Below, in pieces: positions 53,342 through 61,767 of a stretch of DNA of 64,000 nucleotides (positions within the stretch are counted from its first letter, which is position 1; the number at the start of each line of letters is the position of its first letter). The stretch comes from Sulfotelmatobacter sp049792875. Lineage in GTDB: Bacteria > Acidobacteriota > Terriglobia > Terriglobales > Acidobacteriaceae. Under the pieces are notes generated by a model that saw only the letters and a list, made by a program, of their open reading frames with translations, ran no database searches and was not told where the DNA came from. The stretch spans positions 1 to 64,000 of the forward strand of contig JBARBI010000047.1 in assembly GCA_049792875.1 (NCBI GenBank), given 5' to 3'. The translations under genes and the position numbers were made by a program.

Positions 53342-54112
53342 ATGTCCTCAGACCTGCAGGGCCGTAACGCTGTCGTCTTCGGAGTTGCCAACAAGCGCTC
53401 GATCGCGTGGTCCATCGCCCAGGGATTGCACGCCGCTGGCATGAAATTGGCCATCACCTACCAGAACGAGCGCCTGGAGCAGGAAGCGAAGGACCTCATC
53501 CTTTCCCTGCCCGGCGCCGAAGGCTACATGTGTGATGTGTCCAAGGACGAGGAAATCGACCGACTCTTCGCCACGCTGAAACAGCGCTACGGCAAACTGC
53601 ACGCGCTGGTGCACTCCGTGGCCTACGCGCCGGCCGACGAATTGAAGGGAGACTTCGTCAACACCACGCGAGAAGGCTTCCGCGTTGCCCTGGACGTGAG
53701 CGTGTACTCGCTGGTCGCGGTCTCCCGCGCCGCCGCTCCCCTGATGGAGGATGGCGGTTCGATCATGACGATGACCTATTACGCATCGGAGAAAGTTGTC
53801 CCGCGCTACAACGTGATGGCGGTAGCCAAGGCAGGCCTCGAATGCTCCGTGCGCTATCTTGCCTACGAACTGGGAAGGAAAAAGATTCGCGTGAACGCCA
53901 TCTCCGCTGGACCGATCAAAACCCTTGCTGCCCGCGGCATCTCCGGCCTGGGAGATATGTTGAAGTCGCATGCGGAACGTGCGCCTCTGGGACGCAACGT
54001 CGAGGTTGCAGAGGTGGGGTCCACCGGCGTATTCCTCGCATCCGACGCCAGCAGTGGAATCACCGGCGAAGTCATCTACGTCGACTGCGGCTACAACATC
54101 ATGGGTTTCTAG
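53342..54112 (+). CDS. fabI: Enoyl-[acyl-carrier-protein] reductase (NADH), FabI
   Basis: The 256-residue product carries out the last step of each fatty-acid elongation cycle. It has the FabI nucleotide pattern GVANKRSIAWSIAQ (near 14-27) and the catalytic pair Y156 and K163 in YNVMAVAK, the same numbers as in E. coli FabI. Y146/Y147 are also conserved. It is the target of triclosan-type inhibitors in other bacteria. AAGGAG precedes the ATG by seven bases. It is followed at once by the S9 peptidase gene. Confidence 0.94.
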   Translation: MSSDLQGRNAVVFGVANKRSIAWSIAQGLHAAGMKLAITYQNERLEQEAKDLILSLPGAEGYMCDVSKDEEIDRLFATLKQRYGKLHALVHSVAYAPADELKGDFVNTTREGFRVALDVSVYSLVAVSRAAAPLMEDGGSIMTMTYYASEKVVPRYNVMAVAKAGLECSVRYLAYELGRKKIRVNAISAGPIKTLAARGISGLGDMLKSHAERAPLGRNVEVAEVGSTGVFLASDASSGITGEVIYVDCGYNIMGF

Positions 54113-54136
54113 ATACCCCATTCAAGCTCCTCCACT

Positions 54137-56113
54137 ATGAAACCAACTTGCGGATTTTCATTGTTTCTGTGCACGATCGTGGTTTCACTTTTGTGCTCCA
54201 TCCTTCCCGCTCGGGGCGAGTCAACTCCGCCCTCTCGCGCTGCCTCCGTCATTGATTCCATGCCTCACGCGGAGCGCATCGACCAAGCCGCGATTTCTCC
54301 CGACGGAACGCAGGTCGCCTACATCATCGCCGGCGAACTGGCGGTAATTCCGGCAGGCGGCGGAACGGCTCACCCCATCGCGGTGGGGGGCAAGCTGGCG
54401 TTGCGCGACGTCTCCTGGTCGCAGGATTCGAAGCAGATCGTTTTCATCGCTGACTTATCCGGCGACGTTCCAGCGGCCCAGGTCTTGACATCAGCACTCG
54501 ACGGCAGCGCTGCCGTGAAACGAGCCGAAGTAAAAGGCTATGCCTCCACACCAAGCTTTTCTCCCGATGGCTCGAAGCTTGCCCTGCTCTTCATTGCAGG
54601 CATGCCGCGAGTCGCTGGCCCGCTGCAACCCATGACACCGCTGGCGGGCGTAATTGGCGATGAAGTGTACGAGCAGCGGCTGACCACAATCGATCTGGCG
54701 ACGAACGCTCTCACCCAGATCACGCCCGCGGATGTGTACGTCTACGAGTACGACTGGATGCCCGACGGCCAAGGCTGGGTGGCAACCGCCGCTCACGGCT
54801 CCGGCGACGCCAACTGGTACATCGCGAAACTCTATCGCATCCGTTCGCAATCTGGAGAGATGCGCGAGATCTATGCTCCCAAGTGGCAAATCGCCGAGCC
54901 TCACATTTCCTCCGACGGCAAGTACGTAGCCTTCATCGAAGGCCTCATGAGCGACGAGGGTGTCACCGGCGGGGACGTCTTCGTTGTCCCCGCGGCCGGC
55001 GGCACACCTCGAAATTTGACACTCAAAATGAATAGTTCCCCTTCTTCGCTGGCCTGGACGGGGCCGGATCAAATTACTTTCGCGGAGAACGTGGATGGAA
55101 AATCTGGATTCTCCACGGTCAAGGTTTCCGGCGGCGCTGTACAGTCTCTCTGGACCGGCGAGGAATCTCTGGGAGTCGCCCCTTCTCCAAGCGCGTCCTT
55201 TTCCCGTGATGGATCGGTGACTGCCGTCATCCGGCAATCCGCGAGTACTCCGCCTGAGGTCTGGGCTGGCCCCATCGGTAGGTGGAAGCAGTTAACCAAG
55301 GTGAGCGCGGACGCCAAACCCGCCTGGGGCGAGATGCGCAATTTCCACTGGACGAACGGAACAACGAGACTCGAAGGCTGGCTGATGCTGCCCAGGGACT
55401 TTGGCCCGGGCAAGACCTATCCCCTCGTCGTAAACGTCCACGGTGGTCCCTCCTCAGCGTGCGGCTCGCGCTGGGACACGAGGGTGATGGGCGCCGAGTC
55501 GGCGATGGGCTACTTCGCATTTTGCCCCAATCCGCGGGGCAGCTATGGGCAAGGAGAGGCCTTCACCCGGGGGAACGTGAAGGATTTCGGTGGCGGCGAT
55601 TTTCGCGACATCATGGCCGGCGTGGACGCGATTTTGAAAGACTATCCCGTCGACTCCCGGCGCCTGGGCCTCCGTGGGCACAGCTACGGCGGCTACATGA
55701 CCATGTGGGCGGAGACGCAGACCCTGCGCTTTGCTGCCGCCGTTGCCGGAGCGGGGCTTTCCGACTGGCTCAGCTATTACGGAGTGAACGACATTGACGA
55801 ATGGATGATCCCGTTTTTCGGCGCATCGGTCTACGACGATCCTGCGGTCTATGCTAAGAGCGATCCCATGCATTTCGTCAGAAGCGTGAAGACACCAACA
55901 CTCATCCTGGTGGGGGATAGCGACGGCGAAGTCCCGATGGAACAATCCGTGGAGTGGTGGCATGCCTTGCAGGCCATGAAGGTTCCGGTCCAGATGGTCG
56001 TCTATCCGCACGAAGGACACGTATTCGTGAAGCCCGCCGATGCCCGCGACTACTTCGTGCGCACGTTGGACTGGTTCGATGAATGGTTCGGGAAGGTCCC
56101 GGCAAGACCGTGA
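54137..56113 (+). CDS. Exported prolyl-oligopeptidase-family peptidase (S9C, acylaminoacyl-peptidase-like)
   Basis: The 658-residue product has a signal peptide (about 1-26) and an N-terminal beta-propeller (about 40-390) with ISPDGTQVAY and FSPDGSKLALL blades. The C-terminal alpha/beta-hydrolase domain has nucleophile S516 in GHSYGGYM, the acid in VGDSDGEVP (near 595) and catalytic His in YPHEGHVF (near 627). It cleaves oligopeptides, probably after export. It starts 24 bases after fabI, but a signal peptide makes a shared function unlikely. Confidence 0.9.
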   Translation: MKPTCGFSLFLCTIVVSLLCSILPARGESTPPSRAASVIDSMPHAERIDQAAISPDGTQVAYIIAGELAVIPAGGGTAHPIAVGGKLALRDVSWSQDSKQIVFIADLSGDVPAAQVLTSALDGSAAVKRAEVKGYASTPSFSPDGSKLALLFIAGMPRVAGPLQPMTPLAGVIGDEVYEQRLTTIDLATNALTQITPADVYVYEYDWMPDGQGWVATAAHGSGDANWYIAKLYRIRSQSGEMREIYAPKWQIAEPHISSDGKYVAFIEGLMSDEGVTGGDVFVVPAAGGTPRNLTLKMNSSPSSLAWTGPDQITFAENVDGKSGFSTVKVSGGAVQSLWTGEESLGVAPSPSASFSRDGSVTAVIRQSASTPPEVWAGPIGRWKQLTKVSADAKPAWGEMRNFHWTNGTTRLEGWLMLPRDFGPGKTYPLVVNVHGGPSSACGSRWDTRVMGAESAMGYFAFCPNPRGSYGQGEAFTRGNVKDFGGGDFRDIMAGVDAILKDYPVDSRRLGLRGHSYGGYMTMWAETQTLRFAAAVAGAGLSDWLSYYGVNDIDEWMIPFFGASVYDDPAVYAKSDPMHFVRSVKTPTLILVGDSDGEVPMEQSVEWWHALQAMKVPVQMVVYPHEGHVFVKPADARDYFVRTLDWFDEWFGKVPARP

Positions 56114-56249
56114 CGCCTTGCGTTGAACGCGGGTAATGATGCGGTTCGACTGTCAACGGCTTTCTATCCCCGTGGGCATCATTCTGAACGGAGCGTTCTT
56201 CATACGAAATCAAGGATCTCACGTCGCAGACTGGTATGATTAAGACGCC

Positions 56250-56627
56250 ATGAAGAGTCGACGCTTAGTCTTCGCCATGTTTTCCGCAGCCATCCTGTTC
56301 TCAATGGTGCGGGAATGGAGCGCTCCAGTGGCCTGTCCGCGAACCATTCTCATCCCTTCTGCATCGCCGCCCATCAGTCACTAGGTCATCCCTCCCAGGA
56401 ACTACTCAGAGTTGCTGGTGAAAGGCAGCTCGTCGGACGTGTATTGCCGTCACGGTCCACAACCGTGTTAGCGAGCCCCGGACAGGCGGGTACCATTCTC
56501 GTCCCGGACTCGCCCCGACGGAGGTGAAGTTATCCTTGAACGCGTGCAGGAGCGCTCGAATGTGGTGCTACTGGATCTCCCTCGGCCATACTTTCGATTC
56601 GCTTTGGTGGCGGGCGCGCACACCTAG
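56250..56627 (+). pseudogene. Decayed exported-protein gene with two in-frame TAG codons
   Basis: A single frame of 126 codons runs from ATG 56250 to TAG 56625. It opens with a good signal peptide (MKSRRLVFAMFSAAILFSMV) and ends in GGEVILERVQERSNVVLLDL followed by about 15 more residues. It contains TAG at 56382-56384 and 56469-56471. TATGAT with TGG before it (56232-56240) could be an extended -10 box. Because TAG ends normal genes here (for example at 2088 and 54112), read-through is unlikely and a nonsense-mutated pseudogene is the simplest reading. Confidence 0.45.
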
Positions 56628-57088
56628 GACAGGCTCTGGCTAGATATCCGGATCCGTCGCCCGTTTTCGCCCTCGCGCTCCAGGGCAATCTCCACATCCC
56701 GCTCCCGCTGCAGGCGGGGAAATTTTTCTCCCCACTCGATCAACAGGATGCTGTTGTCCGAACGCAAGTCATCGAGCCCGAGTGTTTCCAGTTCGCGCAG
56801 GGTATCAATGCGATAGAGATCGATGTGATACAGATGGGCGCGCGGTCCCCTGTATTCATGCACCAGCGTGAAGGTGGGACTGGTGACGTCTTCCTCGGCA
56901 GCTGCGTCGAAAGCCGCCGCGATTCCCTTGACCAAGGTGGTTTTGCCGGCTCCCAGGTCACCGCGCAGCAGAACCAACTTAGGCGGCGACAACACCTCGG
57001 CGAGGGTACGCCCGAAGGCAATCGTCTCTTCAGCTGAGTGTGTGGTGATCTCGCGCAGCACGTCTTTCGCCCTGGCCTGGCCGTCCAC
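56624..57088 (-). CDS. tsaE: tRNA threonylcarbamoyladenosine biosynthesis ATPase TsaE
   Basis: The 154-residue product has the P-loop LLRGDLGAGKTTLVKG (near 39-54), TSPTFTLVHEY (near 74) and HIDLYRI, all typical of TsaE. With TsaB, TsaC and TsaD it makes t6A37 on ANN-decoding tRNAs. It begins at GTG: 57088 gives 154 residues, but an internal GTG at 57061 has a better-spaced AGGG and may be the real start. No other tsa genes are adjacent. Its stop overlaps the end of the neighbouring pseudogene frame. Confidence 0.9.
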   Translation of the reverse strand: MDGQARAKDVLREITTHSAEETIAFGRTLAEVLSPPKLVLLRGDLGAGKTTLVKGIAAAFDAAAEEDVTSPTFTLVHEYRGPRAHLYHIDLYRIDTLRELETLGLDDLRSDNSILLIEWGEKFPRLQRERDVEIALEREGENGRRIRISSQSLS

Positions 57089-57153
57089 ACCTCCAGTATA
57101 GCGAGAGAGTTTGTTCGATCAGGGGCGACTGAGCGGCGACGGGGCCGACGGAA

Positions 57154-57537
57154 TCAATGCGCGTTAAACGCGCCTGACTTCAAGCCGAGCACACTCCGCT
57201 CCACCACGTGATCGAGTGAGGTCCGCAGTCGGCGATGGTCGTCATCCTCGAGCGCGACGAAGCGGAACGGCTGCAATACGCCATTGGCCATCTTCATCGG
57301 GCTGAGAACTTCCGCCATGCCGTGGACTGGGCCCGCCTGTGTCTGAAACGCTACTTCGACCAGGTCGCCTTGTCCCAGAGAAGCCGCCATCTGCAGCAGT
57401 CCGCCGGTCACGGAAATGGTTTGGAGTTTAGCTTTTGTGCGCCGGCCGTCTTCAAGACGGATCGCAGCCAGGACTGAATCTCCTAGCTGGATCCGCGCTG
57501 CGCGTCGCGAGGGGTGCGGTTGGGGGAAGTGGGTCAT
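57154..57537 (-). CDS. PilZ-like domain protein
   Basis: The 127-residue product begins with an Arg-rich SRRAARIQL and follows with TISVTGGLLQMA, the layout of a PilZ domain (RxxxR ... SxxG). The usual Asp of D/NxSxxG is replaced by Thr-Ile before Ser. It may bind c-di-GMP weakly or be a degenerate member. The C-terminus ends FRFVALEDDDHRRLRTSLDH. No signal peptide is seen. It lies downstream of tsaE's opposite end on the same strand. Confidence 0.65.
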   Translation of the reverse strand: MTHFPQPHPSRRAARIQLGDSVLAAIRLEDGRRTKAKLQTISVTGGLLQMAASLGQGDLVEVAFQTQAGPVHGMAEVLSPMKMANGVLQPFRFVALEDDDHRRLRTSLDHVVERSVLGLKSGAFNAH

Positions 57538-57780
57538 ATATGGCCATCCGAACTATGCCACCGGCCTCGATGGAGTAATAGATTACTGAAGCCCCTCGTC
57601 CGGATTCCGCACTGGGAGCCACAAGTGGGGGCATCGTACCCTTGTTCTTTGAAGCACTTAGCCGCCATTAACTAATTGATTAATGTCCCACGGGACAGGC
57701 AGGCGAGCAAGAATGGACCGAATCAGATCTGTGCTGAATCGCCGATTTACCATGTCTGGTTGGACTCTCGGAGGAGTGTC

Positions 57781-58893
57781 ATGAAGAGAATTGCGTTTTC
57801 GGCTTTCCTCTCGTCATTATTTGCCGCTGCGCTTTCGTTCGCGGGCTCGCCCGCACAAGCGCCGCTCCGCGTCGGCATCGTTGGCCTGGTTCATGGACAT
57901 GTTCACGGGTTTCTCGGCCAGTCGCGGCACAGCTCTGAGATTGAGATCGTCGGTGTCGCCGAACCAGACGCACAACTGCTCTCCCAGGCTGCGACGCGCT
58001 ACGGATTTGACCGAGCCCAGCTGTTTGCGGATCTGGAGGAAATGCTGGCAAAGGTGCAACCGCAGGCTGTGCTGGTTTACACCCATACGTTTGATCACCG
58101 GCGTGTGGTGGAGATCTGCGCCCGGCACGGGGTTTCCGTCATGATGGAGAAGCCGCTAGCGGTCAGCCTCGAAGACGCGCTGGCCATCGAGAAGGCGGCT
58201 CACGCCGGCAAGATTCAGGTGCTGGTCAACTATGAGACCTCCTGGTACCGTAGCAACCACGCTGCTTACGACCTGGTGCATGAAGGAGCGCTCGGCGACA
58301 TCCGAAAAGTGGTCGTGCACGACGGCCACCGTGGCCCGAAAGAAATTGGCGTCGAGCCCGAATTCCTCGCCTGGCTCACCGATCCTAAACTAAACGGTGC
58401 TGGCGCTCTGTTCGACTTCGGCTGCTACGGCGCCGACCTGATGACATGGTTCATGAACGGGCAGCGCCCGCAAACCGTCACGGCCGTCACCCAGCAGATC
58501 AAGCCGGAAATCTATTCGCGCGTGGATGACGAGGCCACCATCATCCTGACCTATCCCAAGGCGCAGGCCATCGTGCAGGCTTCATGGAATTGGCCCTTCG
58601 ACCGCAAAGACATGGAAGTGTACGGTCAGACGGGATATGTCATTACGGTGAAGAGGGACGACATCCGTCTGCGTCGGGGTGGAAATGACAGCCGCGAAGA
58701 ACAGCTTGCCGCCAAGCCCGTGCCCCCTCCGTACGACAATTCCCTGTCGTATTTACGGGCAGTCATCCTCGACGGAGCCAAGCCGGACGCCCCATCATCG
58801 CTGGAAACCAACGTAACGGTAACGGAGATTCTTGACGCCGCGCGCCGTTCGGCGGCGATGGGAAAAACCGTCTTGCTCCCCGCTTCGCGATGA
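57781..58893 (+). CDS. Exported Gfo/Idh/MocA-family oxidoreductase
   Basis: The 370-residue product has a signal peptide (about 1-25) followed by the Rossmann domain starting RVGIVGLVHGHVHGFLGQ. EKPLAVSLEDALAIEKA contains the conserved Glu-Lys-Pro of the family, and the C-terminal beta-sheet domain shows GALFDFGCYGADLM with the usual catalytic Asp/His region. Such proteins oxidise or reduce sugars with a bound NAD(P). GGAGGAG four bases before the ATG at 57781 fixes the start; a frame opening at 57676 is not needed. Confidence 0.87.
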   Translation: MKRIAFSAFLSSLFAAALSFAGSPAQAPLRVGIVGLVHGHVHGFLGQSRHSSEIEIVGVAEPDAQLLSQAATRYGFDRAQLFADLEEMLAKVQPQAVLVYTHTFDHRRVVEICARHGVSVMMEKPLAVSLEDALAIEKAAHAGKIQVLVNYETSWYRSNHAAYDLVHEGALGDIRKVVVHDGHRGPKEIGVEPEFLAWLTDPKLNGAGALFDFGCYGADLMTWFMNGQRPQTVTAVTQQIKPEIYSRVDDEATIILTYPKAQAIVQASWNWPFDRKDMEVYGQTGYVITVKRDDIRLRRGGNDSREEQLAAKPVPPPYDNSLSYLRAVILDGAKPDAPSSLETNVTVTEILDAARRSAAMGKTVLLPASR

Positions 58894-58916
58894 TGCCAAT
58901 TCCCGACTCTGCGGGT

Positions 58917-58951
58917 GCCCCATTTCTCGCATCTTTTGCGAGAAGTGGGGC
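58917..58951. repeat. Strong hairpin GCCCCATTTCTCGCA/TGCGAGAAGTGGGGC
   Basis: Fifteen-base arms (14 matches) with a five-base loop lie between the converging Gfo/Idh/MocA and NnrDE genes. A diverged relative with CTTTCTCGC/GCGAGAAAG and GGGGGCACCC occurs near 3210-3240. There is no T-run, so it is read as a repeat that may help end transcripts. Confidence 0.6.
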
Positions 58952-59012
58952 CGCAACGATAGCGCCGCCTGGGGGTTCATGGCCAGGTTGCCGCGCCCAG
59001 AGGCTCGGGCAT

Positions 59013-60599
59013 TTAACCGCGGCGGGTGCCACAACCGTCCCAGCACACGAACTCCTCCCGGGCTGTGTTCTGCGCGCGCCAGAACGCCTCCGGCAACCCA
59101 TGCAGCAGATCGGTCGCAACCATCGAATGCTCGCCCGCGCTTTCGAGCATCACGTCGCCAGCGAGCCCATGCAGATGGACCGCTGCACAAACCGCCAGCA
59201 GCGGCTCACTCGGATGCTGCGCAATCATCGCCGCAACCATGCCGGTGAGAATGTCGCCGGTTCCGCCGGTGGACATCCCGGGATTTCCCGTCGTATTCAC
59301 CCAAGCCTCGCCATCGGGCAGCACCACCAGCGTCCGGTTTCCTTTAAGCACCACGGTGAGTTCATGCTCGCTCGCGAACCGCCGCGCAATGCCCAGCCGG
59401 TCCTTCTGCACATCGTCGGTAGAACACCCCATGAGCCGCGCCATTTCCCCGGGATGCGGAGTAATCACCAGCAGCCGGCCCTTACCGTTCAGCCGATTGG
59501 TTTGTCCCTCGAACGCGTTGAGTCCGTCCGCGTCGAGAACGATCGGAATCTCGCTCTTGCTCACCAGAGTTCGTACCAGCTTCGATGTCTCAGGATTTCG
59601 CGAAACCCCCGGTCCGATCGCTAGCACGCTCTTCCCTTTCGCCAGTGCAGTCAGCCTCCTCGCCGCTCTCGCCGCAATCGTCCCGGCGGGGGTTTCGGGC
59701 AGGGGCTCCGTCATCAGTTCGGCATGGAATCCAGCAACCGTAGGCAGTACCGACTCCGCCGTCGCCACCGTTGCCAGCCCCGCACCGGCCCGCAGCGCGG
59801 ACATCCCGGCCATAGCCACGGAGCCTGCCTTGCCCACCGATCCTCCGACCACCAGCACGTGCCCGTACTTGCCCTTGTTGGATTCCGCCGGACGCGGCCC
59901 GATCAGCGGAGCGAAGTCGCGTGCCGTGATCACGTTGAGTTGCATCGACGAAACAATTGCCTCTGGCGGCGAACCGATTTTCGCGACGCACGTGGGCCCT
60001 TCGGTCAGAGAACTGAACACATGCGCCGGACGCGCAGCGGTGAAGGTGACGACTGAATCCGCTCGGGCAATGATGCCGGCCTGCGGCCCCATCGCGTCGG
60101 CGTCAGCGCCGGAAGGAATATCAACCGCAATCACCGGCGCCTGAACCGCATTCAGCAATGCGATAGCCTCGGCGTAAAGCCCGCTTACCGGCGGTTTGAA
60201 GCCTGTGCCGAGAATCGCATCGAGATATAAGTCCGCAGCACCGGAGAGTCCTACGCGATCGCTCTTCAACTCTTCGCTGGAGCGGACCACGATCGCCGAC
60301 GTTGGCAGCTTGCCGAACATCACCGCGGCGTCGCCGCGCAGGTCTGCCGGATCGGCCAGCAGGTTGACTCTTACGGTCTTGCCTTCCTCATGCAACCGCC
60401 GTGCGGCCACGAATCCGTCCCCGCCGTTGTTGCCCTTGCCGCAGAAAATCACAATGGTCTGTGCCGCGCCATAATGGGCCAGCACGTGCTCCGCCACCGC
60501 CGCGCCGGCGTTTTCCATCAGCGTAAGCGAAGGCACGCCGAAGCGCTCGCTGGTGGCGCGGTCGATGGCGCGCATTTCTGCCGCGGTAATGATTTTCAT
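59013..60599 (-). CDS. nnr: Bifunctional NAD(P)H-hydrate repair enzyme (epimerase + dehydratase)
   Basis: The 528-residue product repairs NADHX and NADPHX. The N-terminal YjeF_N epimerase domain (about 1-210) starts MKIITAAEMRAIDRATSERFG and has VIFCGKGNNGGDGFVAAR. The C-terminal ribokinase-like dehydratase (about 225-500) has HPGEMARL, VVLKGNRTLV and STGGTGDILTGMVA. The ATG at 60599 overlaps the upstream K+-channel stop by four bases, so the two are translationally coupled. A frame opening at 60665 is an artefact of the overlap. Confidence 0.92.
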   Translation of the reverse strand: MKIITAAEMRAIDRATSERFGVPSLTLMENAGAAVAEHVLAHYGAAQTIVIFCGKGNNGGDGFVAARRLHEEGKTVRVNLLADPADLRGDAAVMFGKLPTSAIVVRSSEELKSDRVGLSGAADLYLDAILGTGFKPPVSGLYAEAIALLNAVQAPVIAVDIPSGADADAMGPQAGIIARADSVVTFTAARPAHVFSSLTEGPTCVAKIGSPPEAIVSSMQLNVITARDFAPLIGPRPAESNKGKYGHVLVVGGSVGKAGSVAMAGMSALRAGAGLATVATAESVLPTVAGFHAELMTEPLPETPAGTIAARAARRLTALAKGKSVLAIGPGVSRNPETSKLVRTLVSKSEIPIVLDADGLNAFEGQTNRLNGKGRLLVITPHPGEMARLMGCSTDDVQKDRLGIARRFASEHELTVVLKGNRTLVVLPDGEAWVNTTGNPGMSTGGTGDILTGMVAAMIAQHPSEPLLAVCAAVHLHGLAGDVMLESAGEHSMVATDLLHGLPEAFWRAQNTAREEFVCWDGCGTRRG

Positions 60600-61594
60600 G
60601 AGGACGGGGAGGCGGTCTGTTCGAGTTGCCGCAGTTGAGCGGGTTCGCCCATGGCGATCAGGCAATCGTCTGCCTCGATGCGCTCATCGGGCGCCGGATT
60701 GAAGCGCATGGCGTCTCGCCGCTTGACGGCGAGCACAATCACTCCACGCTCCTGACGGATGCGCGAACTCTCGAGTGTCTTGCCCGCAAAGGTCGACGAG
60801 GGAGTGATGTGAGCGCCGATCTCCAGGTCCATGCCGAGGTGCGTGGTCGCGGTATCAAGGAAGGTGACCACGTGCGGCCGCAAAGGCGCTTGCGCGATGC
60901 GTTGTCCCGCGAACGAATACGGCGACACCACGGCATCGGCGCCTGCTGTCAGCAAATGTTTTTCCGCGCCATCTTCACTGGCCCGCGCGATGATCTTCAG
61001 GTGCGGATTTAATCCCCGCGCGGTCAGCACGATGTAAAGATTGGTGGCGTCGGTGGTGGTCGCTGCGATCAACCCACGGGCCCGCTCGATCTGCGCCTGG
61101 CGCAGGGTTGGTTCCTGCGTGGCATCTCCGGCCAGTACCAGCCAGTTTTCCGCCGTGAAGCGCTGGCGCTTGGTCTCGTTGTTCTCCAGGATCACGAACG
61201 GCACCGGCTGGCGCGCCAATTCACGCGCCACGCTGCGCCCCACCCGCCCCATGCCGCAGATGATGTAGTGGCCGTCGAGCCGCCCGATTTCGCGCTCCAT
61301 GCGCCGCCTTCCGAAGAAGCTTTGCAGCTCGAATTCTAGCAAAGCCTGGCTGAGTGCTCCGACCCCCAACAACAAAAGCGACACGCCCGACAGAATCACA
61401 AACACGTTGAACACGCGGCCGGCTTGTGAGAGCGGATGCACCTCCTGGTAGCCGATGGTGGTCAGCGTGGTCACCACCATGTAGAAGCCGTCAAACCAAG
61501 GCCAGCCTTCAATGTAGTGATACCCCGCGGTTCCGATCGCCATGACGAGCAGCAGAAGCGCGGCGATGGTCCGAAGATTGCGAAACGCTTTCAT
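60596..61594 (-). CDS. Two-TM potassium channel with RCK (TrkA) domains
   Basis: The 332-residue product has TM1 (about 8-27), a pore loop with selectivity-filter motif TLTTIGYQEV (near 42-51) and TM2 (about 62-88). A cytoplasmic TrkA-N Rossmann domain starts HYIICGMGRVGRSVAREL, and a TrkA-C domain lies near 240-325. This is the MthK-like architecture: ligand-gated K+ flow, the ligand often Ca2+ or nucleotide. Overlap with the NAD(P)HX-repair gene hints that a nucleotide signal may matter, but this is inference. Confidence 0.9.
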   Translation of the reverse strand: MKAFRNLRTIAALLLLVMAIGTAGYHYIEGWPWFDGFYMVVTTLTTIGYQEVHPLSQAGRVFNVFVILSGVSLLLLGVGALSQALLEFELQSFFGRRRMEREIGRLDGHYIICGMGRVGRSVARELARQPVPFVILENNETKRQRFTAENWLVLAGDATQEPTLRQAQIERARGLIAATTTDATNLYIVLTARGLNPHLKIIARASEDGAEKHLLTAGADAVVSPYSFAGQRIAQAPLRPHVVTFLDTATTHLGMDLEIGAHITPSSTFAGKTLESSRIRQERGVIVLAVKRRDAMRFNPAPDERIEADDCLIAMGEPAQLRQLEQTASPSS

Positions 61595-61623
61595 GGAAGC
61601 ACCAACGGCTCAGTCAGCTGGTT

Positions 61624-61690
61624 TTGGGTGGCGCCGCGCTTCAGCGCTGCGATCCAGCCTTCCCTTGTTCGAGGGCTTTAGCCCCTGAGG
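61624..61690. repeat. Truncated copy of the 15581 MITE-like element
   Basis: The left end TTGGGTGGCGCC (61624-61635) differs from the 15581 end only at its last base. GCTTCAGCGCTGCGAT and AGGGCTTTAGCCCCTGAG (61672-61689) follow as in that element. The right terminal repeat is missing. Confidence 0.65.
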
Positions 61691-61714
61691 GAAACTCCGC
61701 CGAGCCACGACTAT

Positions 61715-61749
61715 AAAACAAAAAGGCCCTCCGCGCAGTGCGGAGGGCC
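61715..61749 (-). terminator. Intrinsic terminator of the amino-acid permease gene
   Basis: A ten-base perfect stem GGCCCTCCGC/GCGGAGGGCC with a GCAGT loop (61725-61749) is followed on the minus strand by TTTTTGTTTT. It lies 19 bases after the permease stop codon. Confidence 0.88.
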
Positions 61750-61767
61750 CAGGGATCAGATTCCTCG

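Noticed and set aside
56382..56471. TAG recoding (pyrrolysine or suppression) as explanation of in-frame TAG codons
   Set aside because: Several intact genes in the window end in TAG, including the pilus ATPase and fabI, so TAG works as an ordinary stop. Nonsense decay is simpler.
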